DNA of 31,133 nt from CAZQRW01 sp964596115 (lineage in GTDB: Bacteria; Hydrothermota; UBA3072; B12-G15), in assembly GCA_964596115.1 (NCBI GenBank), contig CAZQRW010000023.1:1-31133 (forward strand). The letters run 5' to 3'. Positions 1-8,061 of the stretch are shown here, one piece after another; position 1 is the stretch's first letter, and every line of letters begins with the position of its first letter. The notes under the pieces are model-generated. The model searched no databases and was not told the origin of the DNA. It saw only the letters and a list, made by a program, of their open reading frames with translations. The position numbers and the translations under genes were made by a program.

Positions 1-886
1 TTATCTGTATAGAACTATCGGGTAGGAGTGAGATATTTGTGCTATCATAGGTAAAGTAGACAGTAGAGCCCAGTGTATCTGTTATCTCTGTATGGACACC
101 AAATGTGAAGGCAGAATCACCAAAGTTGAAGAATGTCGAAATTACATTATATACACTGTCTAACATCATAAGGGAAGGAGGAGAATCAAGGCCTGTTACA
201 CCAATATCATACATACCTCCACCACCAAGATGGGCATTTAGCTCAACATTATCAATAGCATATGCCCAAGCCCATGTTGCACTTTGTTCAAAGTATACGA
301 AATCTATCTGAACAGAATCAGCAGGGAGAAATGAAGAAAGATCAAGTGTATCTACAAAACTTGTATCAGACAAGTATGTTACCAGGGTATCCCAGGTGCC
401 CCAGGAACCACCGGTAAAGAAACGTGCCCATACCTGACCTGTAGGAGAACCAAGTATGTTAAATCCCACACCGTAGATAAGCACAAGACTGTCATAGGTT
501 GCAATACCGAATGTAGGTGTCTGGAGTTCTTCGTTCCCTGCAGGGGCACTGCTTCCAGCATCATCATCAGAGTAATAGGCGTATGCCGTTCCATAATTTG
601 GAGGGTCATAACCCAATAAATCTGAGGTGGTCCCAGTAGTCCACATATAACCATCCCCATTATTGTTAACGACCGTCCATTCAGCAGGCATCCCCGATTC
701 AAAATCCTCTGATATAAGGGTATTCCAGAGTTGCTTTCCAACTTTCACATTCGTCTTAACACCAGGGGCATAGATCGGCTTTGAATAGGTTGGGCGATCC
801 AACAATTTCTTCTGATGGCTGACTACATCAGAGGTCGGTGCACCTGATAAAGAAACAGCCATCAATAGGCCAAGAACAAAACTCAT
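1..886 (-). CDS. Secreted beta-rich surface protein, N-terminal 295 residues (partial)
   Basis: An open frame runs from an ATG at 886 to the window edge without a stop, so the C-terminus is missing. A Shine-Dalgarno AAAGGAGGG sits 5 nt before the ATG. Residues 1-16 (MSFVLGLLMAVSLSGA) form a short signal peptide. From about residue 57 there is a domain starting ISEDFESGMPAEWTVVNNNG, followed by many aromatic and Asp/Ser/Gly-rich strands and an 'AIDNVELNA' segment. This pattern is typical of jelly-roll 'choice-of-anchor' or MAM-like extracellular domains. After about residue 225 a new repeat-like segment begins (YDIGVTGLDSPPSLMMLDS), which resembles CARDB/Ig-like spacers. Role is inferred as an exported surface or sorted protein; substrate unknown. 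It is transcribed from its own promoter at 915-942. Confidence 0.8.
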   Translation of the reverse strand, partial: MSFVLGLLMAVSLSGAPTSDVVSHQKKLLDRPTYSKPIYAPGVKTNVKVGKQLWNTLISEDFESGMPAEWTVVNNNGDGYMWTTGTTSDLLGYDPPNYGTAYAYYSDDDAGSSAPAGNEELQTPTFGIATYDSLVLIYGVGFNILGSPTGQVWARFFTGGSWGTWDTLVTYLSDTSFVDTLDLSSFLPADSVQIDFVYFEQSATWAWAYAIDNVELNAHLGGGGMYDIGVTGLDSPPSLMMLDSVYNVISTFFNFGDSAFTFGVHTEITDTLGSTVYFTYDSTNISLLPDSSIQI

Positions 887-914
887 AAGTCCCTCCTTTG
901 TTAAAGTTTCCATT

Positions 915-942
915 ATTATATTTAAAATTAAAATTTCGTCAA
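915..942 (-). promoter_or_regulatory. Vegetative promoter of the secreted-protein gene
   Basis: Reading the minus strand, TTGACG (942-937) is followed by a 16-nt A/T-only spacer and a perfect TATAAT (920-915). The predicted start of transcription near 908 leaves a leader of about 22 nt that carries the AAAGGAGGG ribosome site. Confidence 0.75.
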
Positions 943-1003
943 GTAAAAAATTTATCTTTTATATCTTATTTAAAATTTGTTTTGTTTTTAAAATCCGGGT
1001 CTG

Positions 1004-1585
1004 TTACCTGCCAAGATTCCTTAGAACTGCCCTTGCTGCTGCCTTTAATGATTCAAAAACACCGATACCCTGGGGTGCCACCCCTTCAAAGGCAGGGACG
1101 TGAAGAACATTTAACGTGTTATCAAGTTCTTCTATGGGGGCAATATTGGGGAGGTCTCTTTTGTTATATTGAATAACAAACGGAATATTGTCAAGTTTCA
1201 GGTTATATTCCCTTAAGTTTTCAATCAGGTTTTCCATACTTTCTATATTGTCTTCAAACCTTTCGAGTTGTGAATCCGCTACGAATATAATACCATCGAC
1301 ACCCTTCAGGATTAATTTTCTTGAGGCATTATAGTACACCTGGCCCGGGACTGTATAGAGATGAAATCTAAGTTTAAATCCCTTCACTGTTCCAACGTCA
1401 ACGGGCAAAAAATCAAAGAATAATGTTCTGTCAAGCTCTGTGTTCAAACTTACCAATCTACCCCTCGCCTCTGGTGATATTTTGGAATATATAAATTTAA
1501 TATTGGTCGTCTTTCCACCAAGACCAGGCCCATAATAGACGATCTTACAGTTTATTTCACGAGACGCATAGTTTATCAATGACAT
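1004..1585 (-). CDS. mglA: MglA-type Ras-like small GTPase
   Basis: This 193-residue protein matches the MglA family in length and motifs. P-loop GPGLGGKTT lies at residues 19-27. The switch II region reads TVPGQ, with Thr where Ras has the Asp of DxxG, as is usual in MglA. The guanine-specificity motif is NKRD. MglA-GTP marks a cell pole and recruits motility or type IV pilus machinery at the membrane; MglB stimulates its hydrolysis. I start at the ATG at 1585 because the family begins MSLINYAS-REINCKIVYYG; the longer in-frame extension would overlap the end of mglB. The gene lies 10 nt after mglB at the end of the por operon. Confidence 0.92.
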   Translation of the reverse strand: MSLINYASREINCKIVYYGPGLGGKTTNIKFIYSKISPEARGRLVSLNTELDRTLFFDFLPVDVGTVKGFKLRFHLYTVPGQVYYNASRKLILKGVDGIIFVADSQLERFEDNIESMENLIENLREYNLKLDNIPFVIQYNKRDLPNIAPIEELDNTLNVLHVPAFEGVAPQGIGVFESLKAAARAVLRNLGR

Positions 1586-1595
1586 TGTGTGTCCA

Positions 1596-2084
1596 TCATT
1601 TGAATAAATTATCCAGTTCCGACTCTGCCTCCTTGAAGAAATCAGAATCAATATTACTTTTATATTCTTTCTCTATCTTTTCATATATTTTGGTAAAGAG
1701 GCTCTCCATTCTTTGTGATGTCTGGTTTACCTTTATCCTTATTAATCCAAGGGTTGTCTTTTTGTCAAAAACCACTGCAAGAATAACCTTCTTTGCAACA
1801 ATAGATATGTAAATACTCTGTCTTTCTCCCTGGTGGAAAAGTGTGGAGAAAGTATTCTCGCCAATTATTGAAGCCAGCTGTGCAGTTGCCGCAAAATCGG
1901 CTGCTGAAAGTGTAGCAAACGAGGGGATATCAATGTTGCTTGTCTCACCTGCAGAAGTTATTAATTGACCAGCTTTGTCAACAAGGAGGACGGAGCGGGC
2001 ATTGGTTTCCTGGAGCAGTTTTTCCAGCTCCTGGTTTATCTTCCAGAAATCCTCCTCAAAGATATTTACAGAATCGGTCGCCAA
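1596..2084 (-). CDS. mglB: MglB-like Roadblock/LC7 domain protein
   Basis: A 162-residue roadblock/LC7 fold protein, seen in the pattern ARSVLLVDKAGQLITSAG and LGLIRIKVNQTSQRMESLF. MglB dimers act as the GTPase-activating partner of MglA, and the mglB-mglA order here is the standard one. The start is probably TTG at 2084, directly abutting the porB stop (TAATTG), with AGGAGG about 11 nt upstream; no ATG precedes the conserved domain. The C-terminal tail is charged and probably helical. The link to a por operon rather than to motility genes is unusual. Confidence 0.85.
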   Translation of the reverse strand: MATDSVNIFEEDFWKINQELEKLLQETNARSVLLVDKAGQLITSAGETSNIDIPSFATLSAADFAATAQLASIIGENTFSTLFHQGERQSIYISIVAKKVILAVVFDKKTTLGLIRIKVNQTSQRMESLFTKIYEKIEKEYKSNIDSDFFKEAESELDNLFK

Positions 2085-3020
2085 TTATAGACCGGCCTCC
2101 TCAAGTTTTAAGAGCCTCTCCCATCTTCTATCCACTTCCTTCTGGATGTGTTCAATCATCCATTTGTTTTCATCCTTGAATAGATGCCTGAATCTACCCT
2201 GGCCCTTGAGCCATTCCTCTACTGGCTTAAATTTTCTTGGCTTTACTGTGATCCTATGAACGCCGTTTTCCACCTCGTATAGTGGCCAGTATTTTGTCTC
2301 CACTGCAAGTTTTGCCATCTCAATGGTTTTTTCAGTGGGATAATACCATCCTAATGGACAGGGTGAAAGCACATTCATAAATTTCGGTCCTTCGATGGAG
2401 AGCGCCTTTTGAACCTTTTGCATAAGGTCTTGCCAGTGGCTTGGTGCTGCCTGTGCGGTATATGGGATATCGTGTGAAACCATTATCTCTGTAAGGTCCT
2501 TTCTCCACTGTAGTTTTCCAGGGATTTCCTTGCCTGCAGGGGAGGTTGTTGTATGTGCCCCATAGGGCGTAGCACTTGAACGTTGAATACCCGTGTTCAT
2601 ATAGGCTCCATTATCATAGCATATGTAGAGAAGATTATGTCCCCTCTCCATCGCACCTGAAAGTGCCTGAAGCCCTATATCATATGTTCCACCATCACCA
2701 CCGAACGCAATAAAATTCAGCCTTTGATTCCCTGGGATCTTTCCTTTTCTCTTCAATGCCTTAAATGCACTTTCTACACCGCTTATTGCTGCAGCAACAT
2801 TTTCAAATGCAACATGGAGAAACGGGACATTCCAGGCTGTATAGGGAAATATTGTGGTTACCACTTCCATGCAGCCTGTGGCAAAGCCTACAACGGTATT
2901 TTCACCCGCTGCCGCAAGTACCTGTCTTATAATTACTGTAGCCCCACACCCTGCACATGCCCTGTGGCCAGGTGCAAACAACTGTTCTGTCTTTGCTATT
3001 TGTTTTAGATCTATTGGCAT
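2085..3020 (-). CDS. porB: Pyruvate:ferredoxin oxidoreductase beta subunit
   Basis: 311 residues. The thiamine pyrophosphate motif is present: GDG at 108-110 and CYDNGAYMNTG around 134-144. Cys22 and Cys25 (HRACAGCG), Cys50 and the Cys of LSPCPLGW supply the expected ligands for a [4Fe-4S] cluster. With the alpha, gamma and delta subunits it decarboxylates pyruvate (or a related 2-oxoacid) to acyl-CoA while reducing ferredoxin in the cytoplasm. Substrate choice cannot be proved from sequence, but the subunit sizes and order fit POR. It follows porA after 8 nt. Confidence 0.92.
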   Translation of the reverse strand: MPIDLKQIAKTEQLFAPGHRACAGCGATVIIRQVLAAAGENTVVGFATGCMEVVTTIFPYTAWNVPFLHVAFENVAAAISGVESAFKALKRKGKIPGNQRLNFIAFGGDGGTYDIGLQALSGAMERGHNLLYICYDNGAYMNTGIQRSSATPYGAHTTTSPAGKEIPGKLQWRKDLTEIMVSHDIPYTAQAAPSHWQDLMQKVQKALSIEGPKFMNVLSPCPLGWYYPTEKTIEMAKLAVETKYWPLYEVENGVHRITVKPRKFKPVEEWLKGQGRFRHLFKDENKWMIEHIQKEVDRRWERLLKLEEAGL

Positions 3021-3028
3021 TTCTCCTC

Positions 3029-4198
3029 CTATTCCCTTACACCTAAGTAGTTCAATCTTTCAAGTTTGCCAGTTGGGGCTTTTTCCATAAGGTCGGTAAA
3101 TACTTTTTCTATGTCGTTTGGTTTTGTATCCCTTCCACCAAGGCCATATATATAACTATATATACCAGGCCTTTTTTCATTATCGTATAGGGCAGCCTTT
3201 ACCTCTAAAAATACTGGTCCTCCAAATGCATTCACACCGTCCGCCCTATCCATAACACCGATAAACTTTACATTTTTTAATGCATTTCTTATTTCATCAG
3301 CTGGAAATGGCCTGAATACCCTTACCCTGAGAAGACCTGCCTTCGTCCCTCTATCCCTCAAATCATCCACAACTTCCTTTGCAGTACCTGCGGTAGAACC
3401 GAGGACAATTACTGCATAATCAGCATCATCCAGCCTGTAGTCTTCAATTAATCCATACTTTCTCCCAAACCTCTTTCCAAATTCCTTTGCAACATCTATG
3501 ATTATTTTTTTAGCCTGAATCATTGCATCTGCTTCCTGTCTTTTATGTTCGAAAAAATAATCCTGGAGGTCCAGAGGACCCACGGTAATGGGATGCTTTA
3601 TATCAAGCAAGTTGTAGGGTCCTTTGTGTTCCCCGATAAACGCCTGCACTTCATTATCCTCGAGCATATCTATTCTCTGCATTGCATGGGAAAGTATAAA
3701 ACCATCCGCAGTTACCATAGCAGGGAGAAAGGCATTCTCTGCAATCTTCATTGCCTGGATGACCGAATCGTATGCCTCCTGGGAATCCTCTGCATATATC
3801 TGGATCCAACCGGAATCCCTTACATTCATAGTATCGGAATGATCACAGTGGATATTTATTGGTGCTGAGAGAGCCCTATTTATTTCACAGATAACTATTG
3901 GTAACCTCAATGCGCCTGCAATGTAAAGCACCTCATCCATCAATGCAAGCCCCTGAGATGCAGTAGATGTCATTACCCTTGCACCTGCTGAGGCTGCACC
4001 AACACAGGCACTCATTGCAGAATGTTCACTCTCTACAGGAACAAATTCGGTATCGACAAGGCCATCTGCAACAAAGGTACTGAAAATCTGGACGATTTCT
4101 GTTGCAGGGGTAATGGGGTAGGCAGCAACAACATCAGGATTGATCTGTCTCATTGCCTCTGCCATTGACTCATTTGCAGTTTTGGCTACAATTTTCAT
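3029..4198 (-). CDS. porA: Pyruvate:ferredoxin oxidoreductase alpha subunit
   Basis: 389 residues, the usual size of a free-standing POR alpha chain. The N-terminal pyrimidine-binding domain carries YPITPATEIVQ (residues about 26-36) and the TSTASQGLALMDEVLYIAG segment. The C-terminal half has the transketolase-C-like domain (GLLRVRVFRPFPADEI, VMDRADGVNAFGGP). It forms the TPP pocket together with PorB. The ATG follows the porD stop codon directly, so the two are translationally coupled. Confidence 0.92.
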   Translation of the reverse strand: MKIVAKTANESMAEAMRQINPDVVAAYPITPATEIVQIFSTFVADGLVDTEFVPVESEHSAMSACVGAASAGARVMTSTASQGLALMDEVLYIAGALRLPIVICEINRALSAPINIHCDHSDTMNVRDSGWIQIYAEDSQEAYDSVIQAMKIAENAFLPAMVTADGFILSHAMQRIDMLEDNEVQAFIGEHKGPYNLLDIKHPITVGPLDLQDYFFEHKRQEADAMIQAKKIIIDVAKEFGKRFGRKYGLIEDYRLDDADYAVIVLGSTAGTAKEVVDDLRDRGTKAGLLRVRVFRPFPADEIRNALKNVKFIGVMDRADGVNAFGGPVFLEVKAALYDNEKRPGIYSYIYGLGGRDTKPNDIEKVFTDLMEKAPTGKLERLNYLGVRE

Positions 4199-4480
4199 TT
4201 ATTCCTCCTCCCTTTCCATTTTGATAGCCTTTGTAGGACAAACATAGGCGCAGATTCCACAGCCCTTGCAGTATTCATAAAGGAAACCTGTCATTTTTCC
4301 ATCCTCGACCTTAATGGATGAATCAGGACAATAAATCCAACAAAACATACAATGTATACATTTATCAGGATCAAGGACAGGTTTTTCAGTTCTCCAGTCA
4401 CCTGTCTCAAACTTCTTACTTGTCCCAGGTTCTGGTATAACTGCTCCAACAGGGAGTTCCTTCCAACCTTCTTTTTTCAT
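4199..4480 (-). CDS. porD: Pyruvate:ferredoxin oxidoreductase delta subunit (2[4Fe-4S] ferredoxin)
   Basis: 93 residues with two CxxCxxCxxxCP clusters, at Cys41/44/47/51 and Cys71/74/77/81. The 35-residue N-terminal arm (VGAVIPEPGTSKKFETGDWR) is characteristic of POR/VOR delta subunits. It wires electrons from the TPP site to external ferredoxin. Its ATG overlaps the end of porC by 4 nt. Confidence 0.93.
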   Translation of the reverse strand: MKKEGWKELPVGAVIPEPGTSKKFETGDWRTEKPVLDPDKCIHCMFCWIYCPDSSIKVEDGKMTGFLYEYCKGCGICAYVCPTKAIKMEREEE

Positions 4481-5067
4481 TTTTCCCCCTTTGTTTCATT
4501 GTAAGCCCTCTTGATCGCTTCAAGGTTTTTTTCAACAATATTACCACCCTTTCCCCTGAATTTGACATTGAGTTTTTTCTCTACACTCTTGAGAAAGTGG
4601 TCAAGGGGTAACATATTGGTTGTCTTTATGAGTGCCCCAAGCATTGGGGTATTCGGTATTGCCTTCCCAATGGTTTCGATTGAAATAGTATATGCGTCTA
4701 AAGTATAGACCTCTATAGAATCTGGAACCTTCAAGGATGTCCTTGTCTCCTCAGGAGATTTTTTGGTGTTAATGATAAGTGCTCCCCCTTCTTTAAGGCC
4801 TGCAAGAACATCCACCTTCCCAATAAGGGTGGGGTCAAGAACAATTACAACATTTGGGTTCTCAATACCACTATGGATTCTTATAGGTGTTTTGCTCAGC
4901 CTATTATACGAAGAAACAGGTGCACCTGTTCTTTCTGGACCATATTCGGGAAAGGCTTGAATATACATACCTGTTTCAAGGGCTGCTTCTCCGAAGAGAA
5001 GCGCAGCAGTCTTTGCACCCTGACCCCCTCTACCATGCCATCTGATTTCGATCATATCTTTATTCAT
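4477..5067 (-). CDS. porC: Pyruvate:ferredoxin oxidoreductase gamma subunit
   Basis: 196 residues from the preferred ATG at 5067. An upstream in-frame ATG at 5073 touches the GGAG ribosome site (no spacing), whereas ATG 5067 has 6 nt spacing. The signature IRWHGRGGQGAKTAALLFG at the N-terminus and YGPERTGAPVSSYNR define the gamma family, which binds the CoA side of the reaction. It is first in the operon porC-D-A-B-mglB-mglA; a promoter lies at 5090-5117. Confidence 0.92.
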   Translation of the reverse strand: MNKDMIEIRWHGRGGQGAKTAALLFGEAALETGMYIQAFPEYGPERTGAPVSSYNRLSKTPIRIHSGIENPNVVIVLDPTLIGKVDVLAGLKEGGALIINTKKSPEETRTSLKVPDSIEVYTLDAYTISIETIGKAIPNTPMLGALIKTTNMLPLDHFLKSVEKKLNVKFRGKGGNIVEKNLEAIKRAYNETKGEK

Positions 5068-5089
5068 AGCCATCTCCTTTTTTTTATGT

Positions 5090-5117
5090 AGTTTAATAAT
5101 TAAAATACTAATGTCAA
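5090..5117 (-). promoter_or_regulatory. Vegetative promoter of the por-mgl operon
   Basis: Minus strand TTGACA (5117-5112), a 16-nt spacer, then TAAACT (5095-5090; 4 of 6 to consensus). Transcription would begin near 5083, giving a leader of about 16 nt containing AAAGGAG. Confidence 0.65.
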
Positions 5118-5128
5118 GAGGATTTATT

Positions 5129-5144
5129 GGTGAATATTTTCACC
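5129..5144. promoter_or_regulatory. Palindromic operator candidate between por and tal
   Basis: GGTGAA-tatt-TTCACC is a perfect 6+6 bp inverted repeat with a 4-nt centre. Read as GTGA-N6-TCAC it has the core spacing of Rex and CRP/FNR-family sites. Its centre lies about 53 bp upstream of the predicted por start site and a similar distance from a possible tal start. Function is inferred from position and symmetry only. Confidence 0.4.
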
Positions 5145-5156
5145 TTAAATCCCCCC

Positions 5157-5187
5157 TTGATTTTAATGATTAACAACTTAATATTAT
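5157..5187 (+). promoter_or_regulatory. Possible tal-htpX promoter
   Basis: TTGATT (5157-5162) and TATTAT (5182-5187) are separated by 19 nt, longer than ideal. The predicted start near 5194 would leave a short leader containing AAGGAGG. It is the best match upstream of tal but weak. Confidence 0.35.
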
Positions 5188-5208
5188 TAAAAACAGAAGG
5201 AGGTTATA

Positions 5209-5868
5209 GTGAAAATTTTTATTGATACTGCAAATGTTGATGAAATTAAAGAAATTGCCAGTTGGGGAATTCTTGATGGAGTGACTACAAATCCTACACT
5301 CCTCTCGAGAGAAATAAAGAGAACAGGAAGAAAACCCGAAGAAATTCTCAAAGAAATTTGTGATATCGTAAAGGGACCTGTAAGTGCAGAGGTTACTGCC
5401 CTTGATTGGGAGGGTATTACCAAAGAGGGTAGGGAACTTGCAAAGATTAGTGAATATATTACCATAAAGGTTCCTATGACAATAGATGGTTTAAAGGCAA
5501 CAAAATTGTTAAGAGCAGAAGGAATTATGACTAACACGACCCTTGTCTTCTCCTTAAATCAGGCACTTCTTGCTGCAAAGGCGGGCACGAATTTTGTGAG
5601 TCCTTTTATAGGAAGGCTGGATGACATAGGTCATGAAGGTATGTATCTTGTAGAGGAAATTATGGCAACATTTGAAAATTATGCATTTTCAACGGAAGTA
5701 ATTGTAGCCAGTGTCAGGCACCCAATGCACGTTGTTGAAGCAGCAAGTATAGGAGCGGATATTGCTACTATCCCTTATAAGGTATTGTCTAAAATGGTGA
5801 AACATCCTCTTACAGATATAGGTATTGAACGATTCCTTGCAGATTGGAAAGAGGTAATGGGTGGGTAA
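5209..5868 (+). CDS. tal: Transaldolase, small MipB/TalC family
   Basis: 219 residues, the size of the compact transaldolase/fructose-6-phosphate aldolase family. The fold is a TIM barrel, with FIDTANVDEI, GVTTNPTLL and the Schiff-base lysine Lys87 in YITIKVPMT, plus SPFIGRLDDIG later. It moves a dihydroxyacetone unit between sugar phosphates in the non-oxidative pentose phosphate pathway; the related aldolase activity cannot be excluded by eye. Start is GTG at 5209, preceded by AGAAGGAGG with 5-nt spacing. It overlaps htpX by 8 nt. Confidence 0.93.
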   Translation: MKIFIDTANVDEIKEIASWGILDGVTTNPTLLSREIKRTGRKPEEILKEICDIVKGPVSAEVTALDWEGITKEGRELAKISEYITIKVPMTIDGLKATKLLRAEGIMTNTTLVFSLNQALLAAKAGTNFVSPFIGRLDDIGHEGMYLVEEIMATFENYAFSTEVIVASVRHPMHVVEAASIGADIATIPYKVLSKMVKHPLTDIGIERFLADWKEVMGG

Positions 5869-6697
5869 TCAGTTAAGGACTTTTTTTTTCCTTACAATAC
5901 TTAGCGTTTTACTTGTTCTTCTGGGTAGTATTTTCGGAAGAGGTGGTGCAATATTTGCCCTGATCTTTGCATTTGGATTAAATTTTCTGGCTTATTTTTT
6001 TAGTGACAGAATCGTTCTCTCAGCCTATCGGGCAAGGGAAATATCTGAAGATGAAAATCCACGGCTCTTCAGTATTGTTAGAGAGCTTGCAACAAGGGCT
6101 GGTTTACCTATGCCAAAGGTGTACATTGTGCCATCACCAAATCCAAATGCCTTTGCCACAGGAAGGGATCCAAAGCATGCAGCAGTAGCAGTGACTCAGG
6201 GGATTTTAAAAATTCTTGATGAAAATGAGCTAAAGGGTGTTCTTGGTCATGAGTTAACCCATATTATTCATAGGGACACCCTTATTTCTACTATTGCAGC
6301 TACCATCGCAGGTGCCATTACATTTATATCACGGTTTGGTTTATGGGGAAGTATGTTTGGAGATGATGACAGGGGTTCCAATCCTCTTTTCTTGCTTTTA
6401 CTGATACTGATGCCTATTGCAGCTCTTTTAATACAGCTTGCCATTTCTCGCTCCAGAGAATACCTTGCCGATGAAGGTGGTGCCAAGATTTCTGGTAACC
6501 CTATCTACCTTGCAGATGCCCTGGAAAAGCTTGAGTATGGTAATAAAAAATTTCCTATGAGGGGAGTAAATCCTTCTACCTCTCATATGTTTATAGTAAA
6601 TCCATTTAAGGGGAATGGTATAATTTCATTATTTTCTACACATCCTCCCATAGAAGAGAGGATTAAAAGACTTAGAAAGATGGCAGGTAGATATTAG
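5861..6697 (+). CDS. htpX: HtpX-like M48 membrane zinc metalloprotease
   Basis: 278 residues. Two N-terminal membrane segments (about 7-23 and 29-47) lead into a cytoplasmic protease domain with the zinc motif HELTH (His130, Glu131, His134) and the third ligand Glu200 in SRSREYLAD. Two further hydrophobic segments lie near 145-160 and 175-195. HtpX degrades damaged inner-membrane proteins. Start is GTG at 5861, inside the end of tal, with an AGAGG site upstream. The TAG stop overlaps the stop codon of the convergent regulator gene, so no intergenic terminator exists here. Confidence 0.93.
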   Translation: MGNQLRTFFFLTILSVLLVLLGSIFGRGGAIFALIFAFGLNFLAYFFSDRIVLSAYRAREISEDENPRLFSIVRELATRAGLPMPKVYIVPSPNPNAFATGRDPKHAAVAVTQGILKILDENELKGVLGHELTHIIHRDTLISTIAATIAGAITFISRFGLWGSMFGDDDRGSNPLFLLLLILMPIAALLIQLAISRSREYLADEGGAKISGNPIYLADALEKLEYGNKKFPMRGVNPSTSHMFIVNPFKGNGIISLFSTHPPIEERIKRLRKMAGRY

Positions 6698-8061
6698 TAG
6701 AACTCCCTGGGATCAATATTGTATTGTTTAAACTTAAGATAAAGATTTTGTCTAACCATACCTGCAATTTTTGCAGCCTCAGTTACATTTCCTTTTGTGT
6801 ACTTCAGGAGCTTGGTCAGATATACACGCTCAAATATCTCTTTTGCACTCTTGTATTCGATTAATTCTGGCATTACCTCAGGGGTCTGTGGGTTTAGGAT
6901 TTTGTCAGGGAGAAGATTTGGAAGGATCTCTTTTCCTCCTGAGAGTATTACCGCCCTCTCAATAACGTTTTCCAATTCCCTTATGTTACCGGGCCAGGGA
7001 TAGTTTAGAAGGATATCCATTGCCTCTTCGGATATTCTTTCTACATTTTTATTATGTTTTCTATTATAGGTTTCAAGAAAATGTTGAATAAGGAGGGGGA
7101 TATCATCCTTTCTTTCCCTTAAAGGGGGAAGTTTTATTTTCACTACATTAAGTCTATAATAAAGATCCTCCCTAAAACTTTTTTTGTTTACTTCTTCTTC
7201 AATAATCTTATTTGTAGCAGAGATTATTCTTACATCGACTTTTATAGGATTTGTAGAGCCAAGGGGTAAAAAGTAGCCATCCTCAAGTACCCTCAATAAT
7301 TTACTCTGAAATGCAGGGGCGGTTCCGCCGATTTCATCGAGAAATAGAGTTCCACCATCTGCTGCCTCAAATAGTCCCTTCTTTGAGCCAACAGCACCAG
7401 TAAATGCTCCTTTTCTATAACCAAATAATTCTGATTCCAGTAGGGTTTCCGGTAATGCACTGCAGTTAATGGGAATAAAGTTTTGATCTTTTCTTTTTGA
7501 ATTCAGGTGAATTGCCTTGGCAACGAGTTCTTTTCCTGTGCCTGATTCGCCCTCAATTAAGACAGAAACGTCTGTCGATGCCACTAGTTCGAGGATCTCA
7601 AAAATTTCTCGCATCTTTTTATTTTTTCCTATTATTCCTGAAAATCTAAAACTCTCTTCTGTCATTTTCTTGAGATTCTTGTATTTTCTCGTGACCTTGA
7701 GGTTTTCAATAGCCCTTTCAAGAATACCTGTAATCTCTTCAAAGGAGAATGGTTTTTTTACAAAATAATATGCGCCCAATTTCATTGCCTTTACTGCCAT
7801 TTCTATAGTCGCATGGCCTGTCATAATAATTACAGGAAGTTCAGGCTGTGTTTTTTTTATTCTTGTAAGTATTTCTAATCCATCCATATCTGGAAGCACT
7901 ACATCGATTAATGAAGCATCAAACACTTCGTTGTCAAATTTTTCTAAACATTCTCCTCCTGTAGAGGCGGTAACAATTTCATAATCTTTACTGAGGCCCC
8001 TCTTAAGGAGTTCAAGGATGGCTTCCTCATCATCAGCAATAAGTAATCTTTGCTTATCCAT
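6694..8061 (-). CDS. NtrC/PilR-type sigma-54-dependent response regulator
   Basis: 455 residues in three parts. The receiver domain (1-120) has acidic pocket Asp10/Asp11, phospho-acceptor Asp53, Thr81 and Lys103. The AAA+ domain (about 142-375) has Walker A GESGTGKE (171-178), the sigma-54 contact loop GAFTGA (218-223), and Walker B with Asp242/Glu243. The C-terminal Fis-type helix-turn-helix is TKGNVTEAAKIAGMVRQNLYLKFKQ. All residues needed for activating sigma-54 RNA polymerase are present. Its start overlaps the end of the REC-HD-GYP gene by 8 nt. The PilS-like kinase across the divergent promoter region is the natural candidate partner, by inference. Confidence 0.93.
   Translation of the reverse strand: MDKQRLLIADDEEAILELLKRGLSKDYEIVTASTGGECLEKFDNEVFDASLIDVVLPDMDGLEILTRIKKTQPELPVIIMTGHATIEMAVKAMKLGAYYFVKKPFSFEEITGILERAIENLKVTRKYKNLKKMTEESFRFSGIIGKNKKMREIFEILELVASTDVSVLIEGESGTGKELVAKAIHLNSKRKDQNFIPINCSALPETLLESELFGYRKGAFTGAVGSKKGLFEAADGGTLFLDEIGGTAPAFQSKLLRVLEDGYFLPLGSTNPIKVDVRIISATNKIIEEEVNKKSFREDLYYRLNVVKIKLPPLRERKDDIPLLIQHFLETYNRKHNKNVERISEEAMDILLNYPWPGNIRELENVIERAVILSGGKEILPNLLPDKILNPQTPEVMPELIEYKSAKEIFERVYLTKLLKYTKGNVTEAAKIAGMVRQNLYLKFKQYNIDPREFY

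Noticed and set aside
379..741. 120-codon open frame on the minus strand
   Set aside because: It lies out of frame inside the secreted-protein gene (1-886), whose own frame has a signal peptide, ribosome site, promoter and sensible domain sequence.
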